Of a stretch of DNA of 64,000 nucleotides, positions 11,777-23,629 are shown in pieces (position 1 is the first letter of the stretch; every line of letters begins with the position of its first letter). The stretch lies in the NCBI GenBank assembly GCA_963931925.1, contig OZ007569.1, positions 46,947,021-47,011,020 on the forward strand. The letters are read 5' to 3'. Below the pieces are notes generated by a model. That model saw only the letters and a list, made by a program, of their open reading frames with translations, was not told the DNA's origin and made no database searches. The DNA comes from Onchidella celtica (lineage: Eukaryota > Mollusca > Gastropoda > Systellommatophora > Onchidiidae). The translations under genes and the position numbers were made by a program.

Positions 11777-12110
11777 TTTCATGAGTTTTACTTAATGTCC
11801 AGGTCTGGCATTTGTAGCATAATGTTGGAATAAATATTGAGGTGATAAGCTGTCTCTTTGTGTTCATAGAGATACTTGGATGAGACATAGTGCATGCTGA
11901 TAGGTGACGGTTTTGGATTTTTGGATTCTGATTTCTATCTCTCTGCCTTTGGACCCTTCTTCTGTAAACATGCTGCTTAGATATTTAAACTCATTGACCT
12001 GCTTCAATTGCTTGTTGTTCACGTGAATGTTCAAGGGACTGGGATTTCGGCTGGCTTTCATTACTTCTGTCTTCGTGCTTATTCTCATGTCAAATCGTTC
12101 TCAGCTGTTG
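11777..12110 (-). pseudogene. LINE reverse transcriptase fragment (5' piece)
   Basis: The minus strand reads STKTEVMKAS, then QVNEFKYLSSMFTEEGS, then EIEIRIQKSK, the region just after the RT active site in many LINEs. One frame change lies between this and the stretch ending at the LTR insertion (around 11860-11880), after which SMNTKRQLITS-like and TWTLSK-like residues follow. Similarity above 12110 on this strand is weak and contains stops. Confidence 0.7.
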
Positions 12111-12449
12111 TTGAGTGCAGTGGTGTGGGTTTGGAGGCTTTTGTTGGTCTGAATGGCAAACGTTTCCCCCCCCCCTTTTTTTTAAATGAAAAAAAAAGTG
12201 TTTGCAGCCAGCTGATTTCCGTCTTGACATGGGCACAGGTACAGACAATGCCAAACCTTATGGAATGCCGCGATATTTAAAAATTGGCCATTTAGTTACT
12301 CTTCCTTTCATTACATCACTCATGACATCCTGGCAGTGTAAGGCATCAATGGAAAGGTCAGCACCTATGTTGTCTTTGTCCGGTTGTGTGACTGCTTTAT
12401 TCATTTACTCTTGGGCGAGCTTTGAAAAGTGTGTGTGATTTCTGGTTAG

Positions 12450-13950
12450 ATTTTTCATGTTTCTGCATAAAAAAATTCATATAAAACAGTAACTGACACT
12501 TTAAAAACATGTTTATGGCTGCATCTTCACTTGCAACAATCGTTTCGACATATATAGTGAAGAAAGAATTATCATAAAACGTCCACAGGCAAGTGATTTA
12601 TCAGTGGTCGAAGTGCGTCACATGGGTCAAACAACGATTAGAAAGGGTGGAACTCCAACTAAACTGTGGATGGAAATCCTACTAAACTGTGGATGGAACT
12701 CCTACTAAACTGTGGGAATTTTATGGCTTACATGCCCGTATCTAGTTTTAGTAAGTTTTGTCCTTCTGCTGTAAAATTGTCAGCAGTCCACTTGGCTGAT
12801 TTTATGTGTCGGCCGACGACATATGCATGAATGGCATCACGTATCATACGACAACAACAACAACAACAAGAAGAAACACAAAAACAACAGTTTTCAGCTG
12901 GATGTTCATAATTTGTTGATCAAATGGGTAATGGATGCGATAATTTATGCTGATATATTTCATTAAACCCAAACTCTAACCAACCTTCGACTCAAAATTA
13001 AGCTTTTGAAATGACTAAAATAAACAGCAACAAAGACAAGAATGAGAAAAGTGATAGAAAGTTTAATGATACTGAAGAAAATGATGATAACAGTAGGAAA
13101 TATGAAATTGTGGCAGTGAAGGAAAAAATAACAAGAACAACAATAATAAAAAAACAACAAATATATAAAAAAAAATAATAAAAAAATAACAAGATTGAGC
13201 AACACGAAGAAATTTAACATATTTTATTGAAAATAATTTGCCATGTCAAATGAACAAATTGCACATGCATAGCCTTTTGTGTTGCTCAGGAGTGAAAAGA
13301 GGAACAATCTGGTATTTTGAAGTAGCCACACGAACTTAATTTATTTACTATATTGTTCAATAATAATTGATAGAAAACATGTCAGAAAACAGTATCATCA
13401 CCATTATCACAATATAATGAAAATAACTAATAATACATAAATAGGCCTACTGTTACATTTTTTTTTTGTTTGCCTTTGTTTCTTAAGAATCAGATATACC
13501 TTTAGGATTTAGGTCATTTTATGATGGAACAAATCAAGCAGACACTATCTCAAGCTCAGTCAAAACCTCAATTGCAAAGATCAAAAAGATCATAGATTAG
13601 TCACCAATAGCAACTCAGATAATATTTACTGCCCTTTTGCGCCATGTGTAGTCAATTACTTTATGCGTCAACAATTTATAAAATTGGGACAGGTTGGATA
13701 GACGAAAGGGAAAATCGCACAGTCGTCACATAGCTATATCCATATTAAAGAGCCTATAGTGCGCAGTAGAGTCAGAATTCTGCTCTCGGAAGTGTGAGCT
13801 TTTCGGCCATATTGTTTGAGGGAAGCGTCAATTGACGTGTGGGGGAGGGAAGAGGAATATTATATTATTGGTATAGGTTTTTCAGATCAAGTATTGAATC
13901 GAGAACACTATCAGAAAACAGACTTTTTTCGTGTCTAAACCGGGTTAGTT
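12450..13950. other. AT-rich, no gene
   Basis: Contains a three-copy tandem of a CTACTAAACTGTGGATGGAA-like unit at 12649-12720 and a CAA run near 12850-12868. A long A/AAC-rich stretch at 13020-13210 produces only low-complexity frames. Confidence 0.5.
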
Positions 13951-16380
13951 CGGCTAAGTGCACGACCCTTGGTTTAATGAGTCGCGTAACCAGCCACCAC
14001 TTAGTCAGCCAAGGCTGATAAACAACAATAGCGAACCACTTTGGACAAAGTTATTTTACACAGCGTTTGTGCCACTATTTGAGATGCAACCGAAGAGCTT
14101 AAAGAACACACTGGAGTTAGAAGTTTGCTCACGGACGTGTGCGAAGTAGCACATGACTTTAGGCATATATTTTTGGGGCAAATATCTGCTGTAATCTATT
14201 TGGCTGCCATCGTGACACCGTTTCCTCCATTTTAACCTTCGTGTTTGCGATTTCAACTATATCAAGATGGTTCAAAATTGCTGTTCTACTAATGCAACAA
14301 CAGACGAGTGAAAGGATCAGAGTTTACACTTCACTGATACATACATGTCTATTTAGAAGCCCATAAGCACCGATATATCTAGGCCTAGCGATTTAGTCTA
14401 ACTGTGTAAGATGTGGATAGATGAAGGCTTGGGCCTTAGAATGGCACAGATAACTGGTGATACAAGCCAAAGCCTGAACGACCGAAATTGATATCATATG
14501 GTCTCCCAGGTTTAGTATGTAGGCTACTTAGCTGGAGGGCCGCAGCGTCTTATACTAACATTATTTAGCGATAGGCCTACACAGCAAGTTTTCCAGAATG
14601 ACGGCCCCCATAGGATTCAAAATGACTCAGTTTTCCGATATGGATGCGCCCATAGAGTCAAATCAACACTCCTCATTTCACAATTAACATTCTAAAAAAA
14701 TAAATCCATTTTTTCTAATTCTAGTATGTCGGCTGTTGCGAGTCTTGTTTTCATCAAAGATCTCTTGAAGGTATGAACCAATCTGCCGGTTTCTCTGTTC
14801 GTTCCTGGGTACTAAAGAACGCACGAGAGATGCTGAATACCAAGCTTTGGCAGGCGTCAACATTTAGGTGTATTTTGAGAGGTGTGAGCGTTTTTTTTAG
14901 GTTGTGTTAATAAAGTACGAATATTGTATTTTCTTAACGCAGAGATGAAGTCATGCGTGTGACGTCTTCTAGTGTTAACCCGTTAGAATGTGAAAAGACC
15001 ATCTGCCTTGATATAATATATACTTTTAATTTATGATAGGATTTTTATTTATTTCTACATTAATCTACGCTGAAAAATAATTTTCTACCAAGATTAATCA
15101 AAAAAGCTCCTCAGGCAAAGTTTCAACGATTTTCATCCATCCGTTTGAAAGATACTGCCAATATAGCTGGCCACGAGTTCTGAGACGCACTTCAACAGAC
15201 TTTCATAGGTCAGTTAACAGAATGAGTGTTCAATCCATGGCAGTGATATTTTTATTGGTCCTATTATTGTAATATTGTTTGCTTTTGTCATCTTTATTGG
15301 GGAAGTGGTGAGTGTTATGGTAGTGACGTGTTTTTTTTTCTCAATGGATTTTCTTTGGGAATTCAAACTTTCAGAACTAGTGTCTGAAAGCTTGACTCTC
15401 GCACCACCGCTCTGTCACACAATCAAGGCAAAACCAAGCTGGAAACTCCCCACTATAAATTAGCAGACACAGCTTGCTCCCAAACCTCCCACCAGGTTTA
15501 GCTTCAATTTGGCACACTTCGTGAACCATGCGCACCGTGGCAGTTCTGACTCTATTGTGTTCAATAAGCTCTTTGATCCATACCAATATGAATGTTGTGC
15601 CATGTGTTGATTGTTTCATATGACGTCAGAAAGTTGAGTTCCTCGTATTTCTGTTTTATTACTTCAAAAGATTTACCATTATAACTGGAAAAGATGTACT
15701 GTCACCCTGCTACAGATTTACTTATAAGATATTGCTATAGTATACATAGACACCTGACAATTCTAAAACAAATCACACTGAATGCCATTACATTAAAATG
15801 CTATGTCTTTGCAACCAAACCCATGATTATGTGCAAGAAAGATATTTTCAAAATAAAATTTAAAAAAGAGTAAAAAAAGAAACCGCAACAGCAGCAAAAG
15901 TTCCCTTGATCTCAGAGAAGTTGTGGTTCACCCATTCTTTTAAATGTACACATGAACCTTTAACAAAGAGAAGTGAGCCAGGTCACCCTGCTTAACATTT
16001 GATTTGTTTCACCTGGCGGCACTGAATTTGTGCTCCTATGAAATTTTCAATTTTATTTCGACTTCCATAGGAATCTCTAATGCCACGTGTTTCATTCTCC
16101 CAACTTTCCATTCTTTATTTTGGATTACAGGCAATCGTTTCAAGTGCGCATGCTTAGCAGCCATTCGCCCCTCCCTCCCCCCCCAGCCCCCAAGAAAAAA
16201 ATCTCTGCTGCCCACTGGGAGAGGGGGAATATTGTGCAAAACATCGTAGTCCGTTTCAAAACATTGGGTTATGCTAGAGAAACAAACCTATAGAACAGGT
16301 ATTTGACAATATTTAAAAAGACATTTTAGTTAAATGGTCTAATGAATCTGATTAATGTGATATTGGAGAAAAACAGTATC
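13951..16380. other. No recognisable gene
   Basis: Short frames only. The stretch before 16380 is the 3' flank of the SLC22 gene and may include its 3' UTR. Confidence 0.45.
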
Positions 16381-17953
16381 CTAAACATCTTCTTGATGGA
16401 ACACAACTTTGTTCTGTCCTAATATATCATTGAGTGGTTTCCCTTTAGTCTCAGGCAAAATCCAAAAACACACGTCACGCAGCAGAAGCAGAGCAGTAAT
16501 AATGGTGAAAGAAGCCGCCATAGACAGAGAGTTCTTGGGAATCAAGTAAGGAGCGACAATGCCACCAAATCTGGCGATAGACAAAGCCCAACTGAAGGCC
16601 AGACTTCTCACTGTTGTTGGGAAAAGTTCTACAACCCAAGACAAGGACAAACCCCAGCTAGTGTCCACCAGAGCCAAACATACCAAGACCAACACTGTTG
16701 TGGGAAGGCCGGCATTTTCATCGCTGATTGTGAATTGAACAACCACAAGACTGAAGGAAACAACAGTTGCTATTATCATGGGGCCCATGATTGTCCAGCG
16801 TCGACCCAGGCAGTTCACAGTGTAAAGGCTGACGATTCGTGCAGGGATAGCCATGACGGTCATAATTATAAAATTGATATAAAAATTTCCTGAAAGTGCC
16901 TTCACTCCAAAGGTCAGGGCATAAGAGATCGTAGCGTACACCAAATAGGCACCGCCCATGGCAATGGTTCTCTTCCGCAGTTCTTTACAGAAAAGGTCTT
17001 TGAAATGCTTAGCCTGACTGTGATTTCTCTCCCTGTTTTCTTTCAGATTTTGAAAATTTTCTCCAATGTTTCCATTTATGAACGGGATGCCATTGACCTC
17101 TGCTATCTTTTTTACAACCTCATTGGCTTTTTGAGCATTTCCCTGCACGACCAACCATCGCAACCTCTCAGGAACCCAAAAAGCTGGGAGAGATACTAAG
17201 AAACACACAATGGCTGTAGCAATCTGAATATGCCGCCAGTCTTTGAGTACAAATGTGAGCAGTGCAAATGCTACGCAAGCCACAGGCCAATCTGGGATAC
17301 TTCCTACTGTTCCTCTCCACCAAACTGGCATGAATTCACACATCAGATAGAAAGGAGGAGTTATTACATTTGCTACCGCAAGGCCCAGAAAGAAACGGAG
17401 AACCGCAAACATATACCAGTTTACAGAGAATGCAGCAATAAGATTGAGCACACCACACACAGACAACCAAAAGTAAATCATCCTTTTCCGACCGTATCTA
17501 TTGGCCAGAAATCCACAAATAAAAGAGCCCAGCAGGGCACCGGCCATCTGTACAGAGATAATGGCTGAAGAAATCCAGGAACGGTTACAAATCAGACGCC
17601 ACTCCGTTATTACAGTGGACTCGGTGCCTTCAAACTGTATATCTCCAATACATTTTGGTACATCTTCACAAGTCAGTTTGTCTGCTGTCTCAGCCCCCCC
17701 CCCCCCTCAGATCTGTTTTATTTTGTAGCGACGACACTGTTGTATTGATGATGGAGATACCGGATTGGGTATGGTTGAAGACAGTTGTAGAACATTCCAT
17801 CGGCGGGCTATAACCCCCAAAGGCCATCATTAGAAAAATCCAGGGGGCAGGAAACTCTGCAGCAAAGCAGGACAAAGTCATCAGGACCTGGAACAGGCCA
17901 CACCCTCCTAGCTGGTGAATCAAACTATCCAGATTTGTATTGTCCAAATCCAT
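16381..17953 (-). CDS. SLC22-family organic ion transporter (MFS), frame broken at a poly-C run
   Basis: A membrane carrier of the major facilitator superfamily, probably moving organic cations, anions or carnitine-like solutes across the plasma membrane; the substrate cannot be told. Start ATG at 17953: the protein opens MDLDNTNLDSLIHQLGGCG, the usual SLC22 N-terminus. TM1 and an N-glycosylated extracellular loop (NHTQS, NTTVS, NKTD) follow, then a TEWRLICNRSW motif and MAGALLGSFICGFLANRYGR with the MFS loop signature. Further on come the PERLRWLVVQGN loop, VELFPTTVRSLAFS and the terminal LPETKGKPLNDIL. The total is about 523 residues, normal for the family. Reading changes frame at the 13-C run 17694-17706; one base fewer would restore it. 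A good splice acceptor (TTATTACAG on the minus strand) ends at 18015, so upstream sequence may be an intron. Confidence 0.85.
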
Positions 17954-18014
17954 TTCTCTATCTTTGTCAACCAATGGCGGTTCGGCTTCAGGAAAACAAT
18001 AGCTTTTGTTGTAC

Positions 18015-18022
18015 CTGTAATA
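18015..18022 (-). other. Candidate splice acceptor upstream of the SLC22 exon
   Basis: The minus strand reads TTTTATTACAG then GTACAAC. The frame is open from here to the ATG at 17953, so either a 5' UTR exon joins here or the exon starts with coding sequence. Confidence 0.45.
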
Positions 18023-18079
18023 AAACCAGTATTCAAGATTTGGTTGCTGCAAAGATCCTAAGAATGTGATGCATGTTAA

Positions 18080-18485
18080 TTGACAACTATCAATAAACCA
18101 CGGATGTGCAGATTTTAATAGATATCCGAAGAAGACACAAAAGCCTGAAGGTCGGTGAATGAACTATTTTCTGACCTGGACTCGCAGAGGGTCTTGTTCT
18201 TTCTGAATGATCTACAGCTTGATTAAATACTTTTAAATCTTCTGAATCTACACAAAACAACTTTTGAGAACTTTACCAATGTAATCGACTGGACACGGAA
18301 TTTTTAAATCTTCTTCGTAAAATTTGAGTTGATGAAGCTCTGAATATCAAACCTAAATAAAGTACCCCCCCCACCCCCTCACACACAACCACACACCCCC
18401 ACCCCCACACACACATAGAGAAATAAATCTCAAAGTGGCCATTACCGTGCTGACGTGCCGTAAAACCCAAACTCAAAGTCAAACA
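18080..18485 (+). mobile_element. LINE 3' UTR fragment, copy c
   Basis: Contains segments resembling ATCCGAAGAAGACAC, CAGCTTGATTAAATAC and ACCTAAATAAAG. It ends with the family tail GTGGCCATTACCGTGC through AAAACCCAAACTCAAAG. A C/A-rich microsatellite (18366-18417) has expanded inside it and a GA-rich tract begins after it. It sits just 5' of the SLC22 gene, in opposite orientation. Confidence 0.65.
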
Positions 18486-18496
18486 GAAGAAAAGTG

Positions 18497-18598
18497 GAAG
18501 GGGGGAAGAGAGCGGGAGGGAGGGGGTGAGAGAGAGAGAGAGGGAGGAAAGAGAGAGAAAGACAGAGAGACAGGGAGCGAGATTGAGAAAAAGAGAGA

Positions 18599-18631
<33 letters not shown>

Positions 18632-18650
18632 GAGGGGGGTGGGGTGGGGT
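18497..18650. repeat. (GA)-rich microsatellite
   Basis: Imperfect GA/GGGA repeats that create spurious arginine-glutamate-rich and serine-leucine-rich frames on the two strands. Confidence 0.85.
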
Positions 18651-19038
18651 GCGGGGATAACTGTTCCAGAGCGAATGCAGAAATTTTTGTTTTTTTATAA
18701 AATACGTCTGAAGCAAAGACCAGGGAGAAACTGGGGATTTACGAACGGACAAAATAGGGAAAAGTGGTCGAATTTAGGCAAATTCTTACAACAACTAATG
18801 TTTTTGTTTGTTACCGGCCAAATAGAGGGGGATACTGTGGGTGTACACCAAAGAACCCACATCAGGAATGACAATAGTTTAAATCGAGAAAGAAAAAGAA
18901 AGCGATGTTTTACACAATTATGACCTGTGTAATATTCACCTGCAGTTTGCAACCCACCTTTTTTTTTTAATGCAAAGGAAATGTACATGTAGAACGGTGT
19001 TCTGGACCTCCACCAATTTATTCCACGTGCATTGCAAA

Positions 19039-19041
19039 TAA

Positions 19042-19082
<41 letters not shown>

Positions 19083-19096
19083 GAATAATAATAATT
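19039..19096. repeat. (AAT)n microsatellite
   Basis: About 14 consecutive AAT units, then imperfect copies. Confidence 0.9.
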
Positions 19097-19186
19097 AATG
19101 ATGTAACTGTGTTTTCGGACTAATGTGAACACAGTTTCGAGTTGCCCAGTGAATGAAATCGCAGGCGTACGCGCGCGCGCACCCAA

Positions 19187-19187
19187 A

Positions 19188-19236
<49 letters not shown>
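19187..19236. repeat. (CA)n microsatellite
   Basis: A long ACAC run preceded by a GCGCGC stretch (alternating purine-pyrimidine). Confidence 0.9.
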
Positions 19237-19238
<2 letters not shown>

Positions 19239-19974
19239 TGTTTGTGCATCTTTATAAGGGAACGTGTACGTACTTTTTTGTTATAAATTGGTTTATGATT
19301 AATATTATGCGGTCATGACTATAAGATCTACTAACAACCCCAGATCTATACCATATTTGAGGTTTTATTGTCTTGCTGTAGTTTAAGAATCACTGAAAGG
19401 AAATATTCGAGGGCAGTTGAGGGCTTTTGTGATCGTATATTACTGCTGTTTTATGGAAAAGAACTGTATGTACCCAACACTTTGCAGGAACCTCAAAAAC
19501 ATTTCGTGTTGTACTCCAAATTATTTTTTGTTCAATTTCCATTTTATGATGACCAAAAGAAGTACCAGCCGTACAAAATCACCACCCAGGTAAAGAGATA
19601 GATCTCATTTAATATTATTGATAAATGTACACTGAAAAATACATATGACCAAGACTGGCGTGTACGTTTTTTCTTTTTTCGTTTATGTAATACGGCAAAA
19701 CACTGGTTTAACCGAGAAAGACACACTGCTAACGCCCACTATCTCTCTAATTAACGGGCCACTCAGCTGTTCACACCACCATCTCATCATCTGTCATGCA
19801 GTGCCATCGCTAAACCAATGCAGAATGCGCTGCCGCTTAGCATCGCTGACGTACCTAATGTACGTGGGCGATTAAAAGTAAGTGTCCATTAGTATTCATG
19901 GGCGTGGCCAAAATACCGCCCAGAATTTCAAAAGATGGAATCGCCCCCAGCGCACACTGTCTTGCCTCCAGGCT

Positions 19975-20300
19975 TAAGAAAAAATCAAATATAAAAACCC
20001 ATGAAATCAATAATCTGTTATAACGCCTTCAAACACTGTCCAAGAGAAAATACGAAATTGGAGCCTGTTCGACCTGGCCACATTGGCATCAAGGGAAATG
20101 AAACAGTAGACACCGCAGCCAAAGAAAATATGAAGCGTTCGTTAAGACACCTAAAATGCCGCACACCGACTTTAAAACCAATATCAATAACTTCATTAAA
20201 TGGAGATAGCAGGAAAGATGGGATGAACATCATTGCAGATAAATACCAAACACCCCAAGATGCACGATCTTCGAACAGCCGTCGCTGTCAGTAACATCAG
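19975..20300 (+). pseudogene. LINE RNase H fragment, copy d
   Basis: The open frame at 20001-20294 includes RPGHIGIKGNETVDTAAKEN, matching the WxPGHxxxKGNxxAD signature of the RNase H domain found near the 3' end of several LINE clades. The first residue of the motif is changed (RPGH for WVPGH), and a frame break removes the rest. Confidence 0.65.
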
Positions 20301-21535
20301 GAATTTTTCGCATTACCCTGCTTAAAGGTAGGGAGAAAAAACTTCAAATGAACATCTGACATCTGTACTTACCCGATGTTTACATTAAGCAGGTACTCCC
20401 AATAAGGAAAATAATTTGAAATAAAAATCGAATACCTAACATATACCTTTTTCTTTTGCATTTTTCTCAATAATTAAAACCGAGGTGTCTACAAGAAACC
20501 TAGATCAGTTGTAGAAATGGACGACGCTCTCTTTACTGTATCGTTGAGTCCGCTACGTCATCGACGGCTCGAGATATGTGCGTTCAAACCCTTTAAACGG
20601 CCCTTGGCAGATTTCACGTTTGTGGTGCTTATATATAATATCCCAAAAATGTTGAAAAACAATGTAAAACAAATCACGCAATATGATACATTCCGAAAGG
20701 GAACCATTTGAGGATCCCAAATAATAATAATTATTTGAACTTGAGACTCGTCTATTTTTCATGATACTGTCCCGAAGTTACCTGAACTTGGAAATTCAGA
20801 CTTTGCACACTGAGAGCAAGACCCTCTGGTGATATACATCAATGTAATGGCAGCATTTGAGGAACCTGGTTGATTGGTTGTTTGGCCGTCAAGTTGACGG
20901 GGACCACGAGTCATCCGGGGGTTTGTTTGGATCGTATCTGGTGGTGGGGGCGCAAAGCATGACAAGGCCTATTCACTCGCGAGGCGCAGTCAATTAGTGA
21001 AACCAAAATATGACCAGCTTGTGGGACCAAGTAAAAAAAATTCAATTTCCAGCATTAATTTTACAATCGAATAATTATAATATAACTGAACTAGAACCGG
21101 TTCGATACATGACTCGATCTATTACTTACATTTGAACCTCTTCCGCTGTCCAGATAAAATTTTTCCTTTTTCAGCAGAAGGGAATTATCATATCTGTTCT
21201 CCTTGCTCACCATGAGGAACACACAAATGTAACATCCCGCATATATAAGGCCTGTATTTTCGCCACCCAAACAATGGCGAGAAAACTAGTGTCAGAATGA
21301 TGAATGAAGTACATGCACAACGTTTTAAACTTTGCACTGAGAGTAAACAGGTTTAAAACATGCCAATATCACATTATGTCCTCTTAAAATCACCAAAAGG
21401 TTACTTTTGATTCATATTATGTTAATATTTTGGTTATTGCCGCTAAATTTGAAGCGATAAGACACATGTTATCTATTGGAAGGAGAATGATAATATGTAA
21501 AAAAAAACAAACAAAATAAAACTTACTTTTAAAAA
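20301..21535. other. No recognisable gene
   Basis: Only short frames; nothing supported. Confidence 0.45.
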
Positions 21536-21537
21536 CA

Positions 21538-21720
21538 TAATAATGATAATGATAATGAAGATCATTTATATAGCGCTCAATCCAAAACGAGTTTGCTCTA
21601 GGCGCTTTACAGAAAGTCTTGTTCTCTCCATTTGCATCTCTCTCACGCTCTCTTTCTTTCTCTCACCCTCTTTCTCTCACTCTCTCTATATCTCTCTATC
21701 TCAGAGCAAATTGTAACGGA
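21538..21720. repeat. Short interspersed repeat with ATATAGCGCT motif and CT microsatellite
   Basis: AATGATAATG repeats lead to ATCATTTATATAGCGCTC and AGGCGCTTTACAG, a combination I recall as common in marine invertebrate genomes. A CT-rich tract follows. A weaker relative (TTTATGTAGCGCTTC) lies near 62362-62380. Confidence 0.5.
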
Positions 21721-22264
21721 GCCTGTTAGGCGCAGTTCACAACTCACAACTTGTATTCTAAAGTATTATATTATTATTTGAATATATATTATATACTATT
21801 TATTTAATAATGAATTATAAATTTTTCGTTGGTGATATGGGGGGTGATAGGGATAAATTTTTAATCTATTAATTTTTTAATTTCAATTAATAGTATAATA
21901 GTATATAGTAATAGTATAATTCTTTCTTGGACCGAGGCCGGAGCTCTGCTAATTTCTTGATGCTCTCCATCCAGATTGTGACAATGCCTATGTCTGAGAA
22001 AACCCATTATGTGGTTCAGCCGCTGGAACATTTTGTGGAATTTTTCATTTTCCATTGTTCACTAAATCCCCAACTACTCACTGAAGATACCATATCCTGA
22101 GCAACTATAACTTACATTTTTTTCTTTGAAGTAAAATTTTCTAAGTAGGAAAAAAAACCAAAATAAAACAAAAAAGCCTTTCATTGTGGATTTGCAGGAC
22201 AAGCAACATTCGGCCAATGCGCCGTGGAACCCAAATTTAAACTCATGGTCAGGCTTAAAAAAAA

Positions 22265-22985
22265 TCATGAAACTCCATGAACTGTTGCAGTGACTTCACT
22301 CTCTATCTAACAAGGAATACAGTATTGTTCACAGTTGCATCCCTGGCCACAATGGTACCAAAAGAAATGAAACAGCAAAGAAACATTAAAGCGTCCACCA
22401 GAACACCTGACAATACCTCACACTGACTTTAAAGCTGCAATGAATAAATTCATTGAATCGACAAGGCAGGAAAGATAGGACGTATATAAATAAACTATAC
22501 TTTGTCCAAGACCAACGTGGACAGTGGGGGCAGCGAAATCTGAGACATGGGATTTTCATACCCACATCAGGCATTGTTTCTTATTCGGGGGAGAAGATCC
22601 TCCCGAATGTGTGACATGTAATTGTCAATTATCAATAAACCATATTTTAACAGAAAATATGTAAATTTCAGGCACACCGGAAGAAGACACTATGCCTGTG
22701 GATCTATCAGAGAAATATTGTTTTATACTCTCTGATGTGGAACCACAGTGCATTTTGTCCATTCTGATGGAAGTTAAGAACTACATCTTGATTTAAATAT
22801 TTTTTGAAACCTTTACCAATGTAATCAATTCTATATGGAACAAATCAATTCTAGTCGTCGAATTTGAAAAGATGAAGCCCTGAATATCAACCTAAATAAA
22901 ATACCCCCCCCCCCCCCCCCAAAAAAAGGTGCAAAGTGTCCATTATCGTGCCGACGGACCGTAAAACTCAAACTCCAACTCAGAA
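22265..22985 (+). pseudogene. LINE 3' end, copy e
   Basis: A decayed RNase H motif (translation of 22310-22390 gives CIPGHNGTKRNETA). The 3' UTR segments follow, then a 17-base C run (22904-22920) and the family tail GTGTCCATTATCGTGCCGAC. Frames are broken. Confidence 0.6.
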
Positions 22986-23625
22986 TCATCCTAAAACCAC
23001 AGAGGACCATAACAATTGCTTGCGTCAGTTAATGCCTTTCCTTACCGATCTAAAGCTTTATGAAAAGATAAAGAGAAGTCTACAGTCTTCTCCAACTTGG
23101 CCACAGTTTTAAATTAAATAATTTTATACATATTACAAATTAGGCAAACATGAACGTAAACCATCTAAGATAAAGCTGGATCTAAAGGATGAAAAAAAAA
23201 AAGTCTTCGAGTCTTCATTATACAGGTCACATTTAAAAAATAAAACGAATTAGCCAAAAATCGACTTCAAATTCTAGACGTATATAATTTATCTCACGCT
23301 AGACCTACAACTGTTGTCATCAGGGGAGTATATATGATAGGAAAAAATAAAATTTATGAAAATCAATAACTTAAGTTTACAAAATACCAACTGCAAGCAG
23401 TCAATTTTATGACCATACCTATAGTGTATCCTTATTGTGTATCGCTATGTTTTAGTACGATCGGGCCTACTTCTAGATCTTGTACCAAATTAAACTATAA
23501 CGGTTATGGAGTTATCCTAGGTTTGAATTGATCGTGAACAATGCGTCGATCATTGTCGGATATACGGTTTTATGACAGCTGTGAATACAAGCTTACAATA
23601 GCGAAGCAATGTGAATAAAAAAGAT
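22986..23625. other. No recognisable gene
   Basis: AT-rich; nothing supported. Confidence 0.45.
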
Positions 23626-23629
23626 TAAA

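Noticed and set aside
14267-14420. Possible THAP domain start (MVQNCCSTNATTD)
   Set aside because: The second zinc-ligand cysteine is absent and stops follow within a few codons; no downstream CxxH could be placed.
18273-18923. Frames of 159 and 162 residues
   Set aside because: Low-complexity translation of GA/CT microsatellites and a LINE tail.
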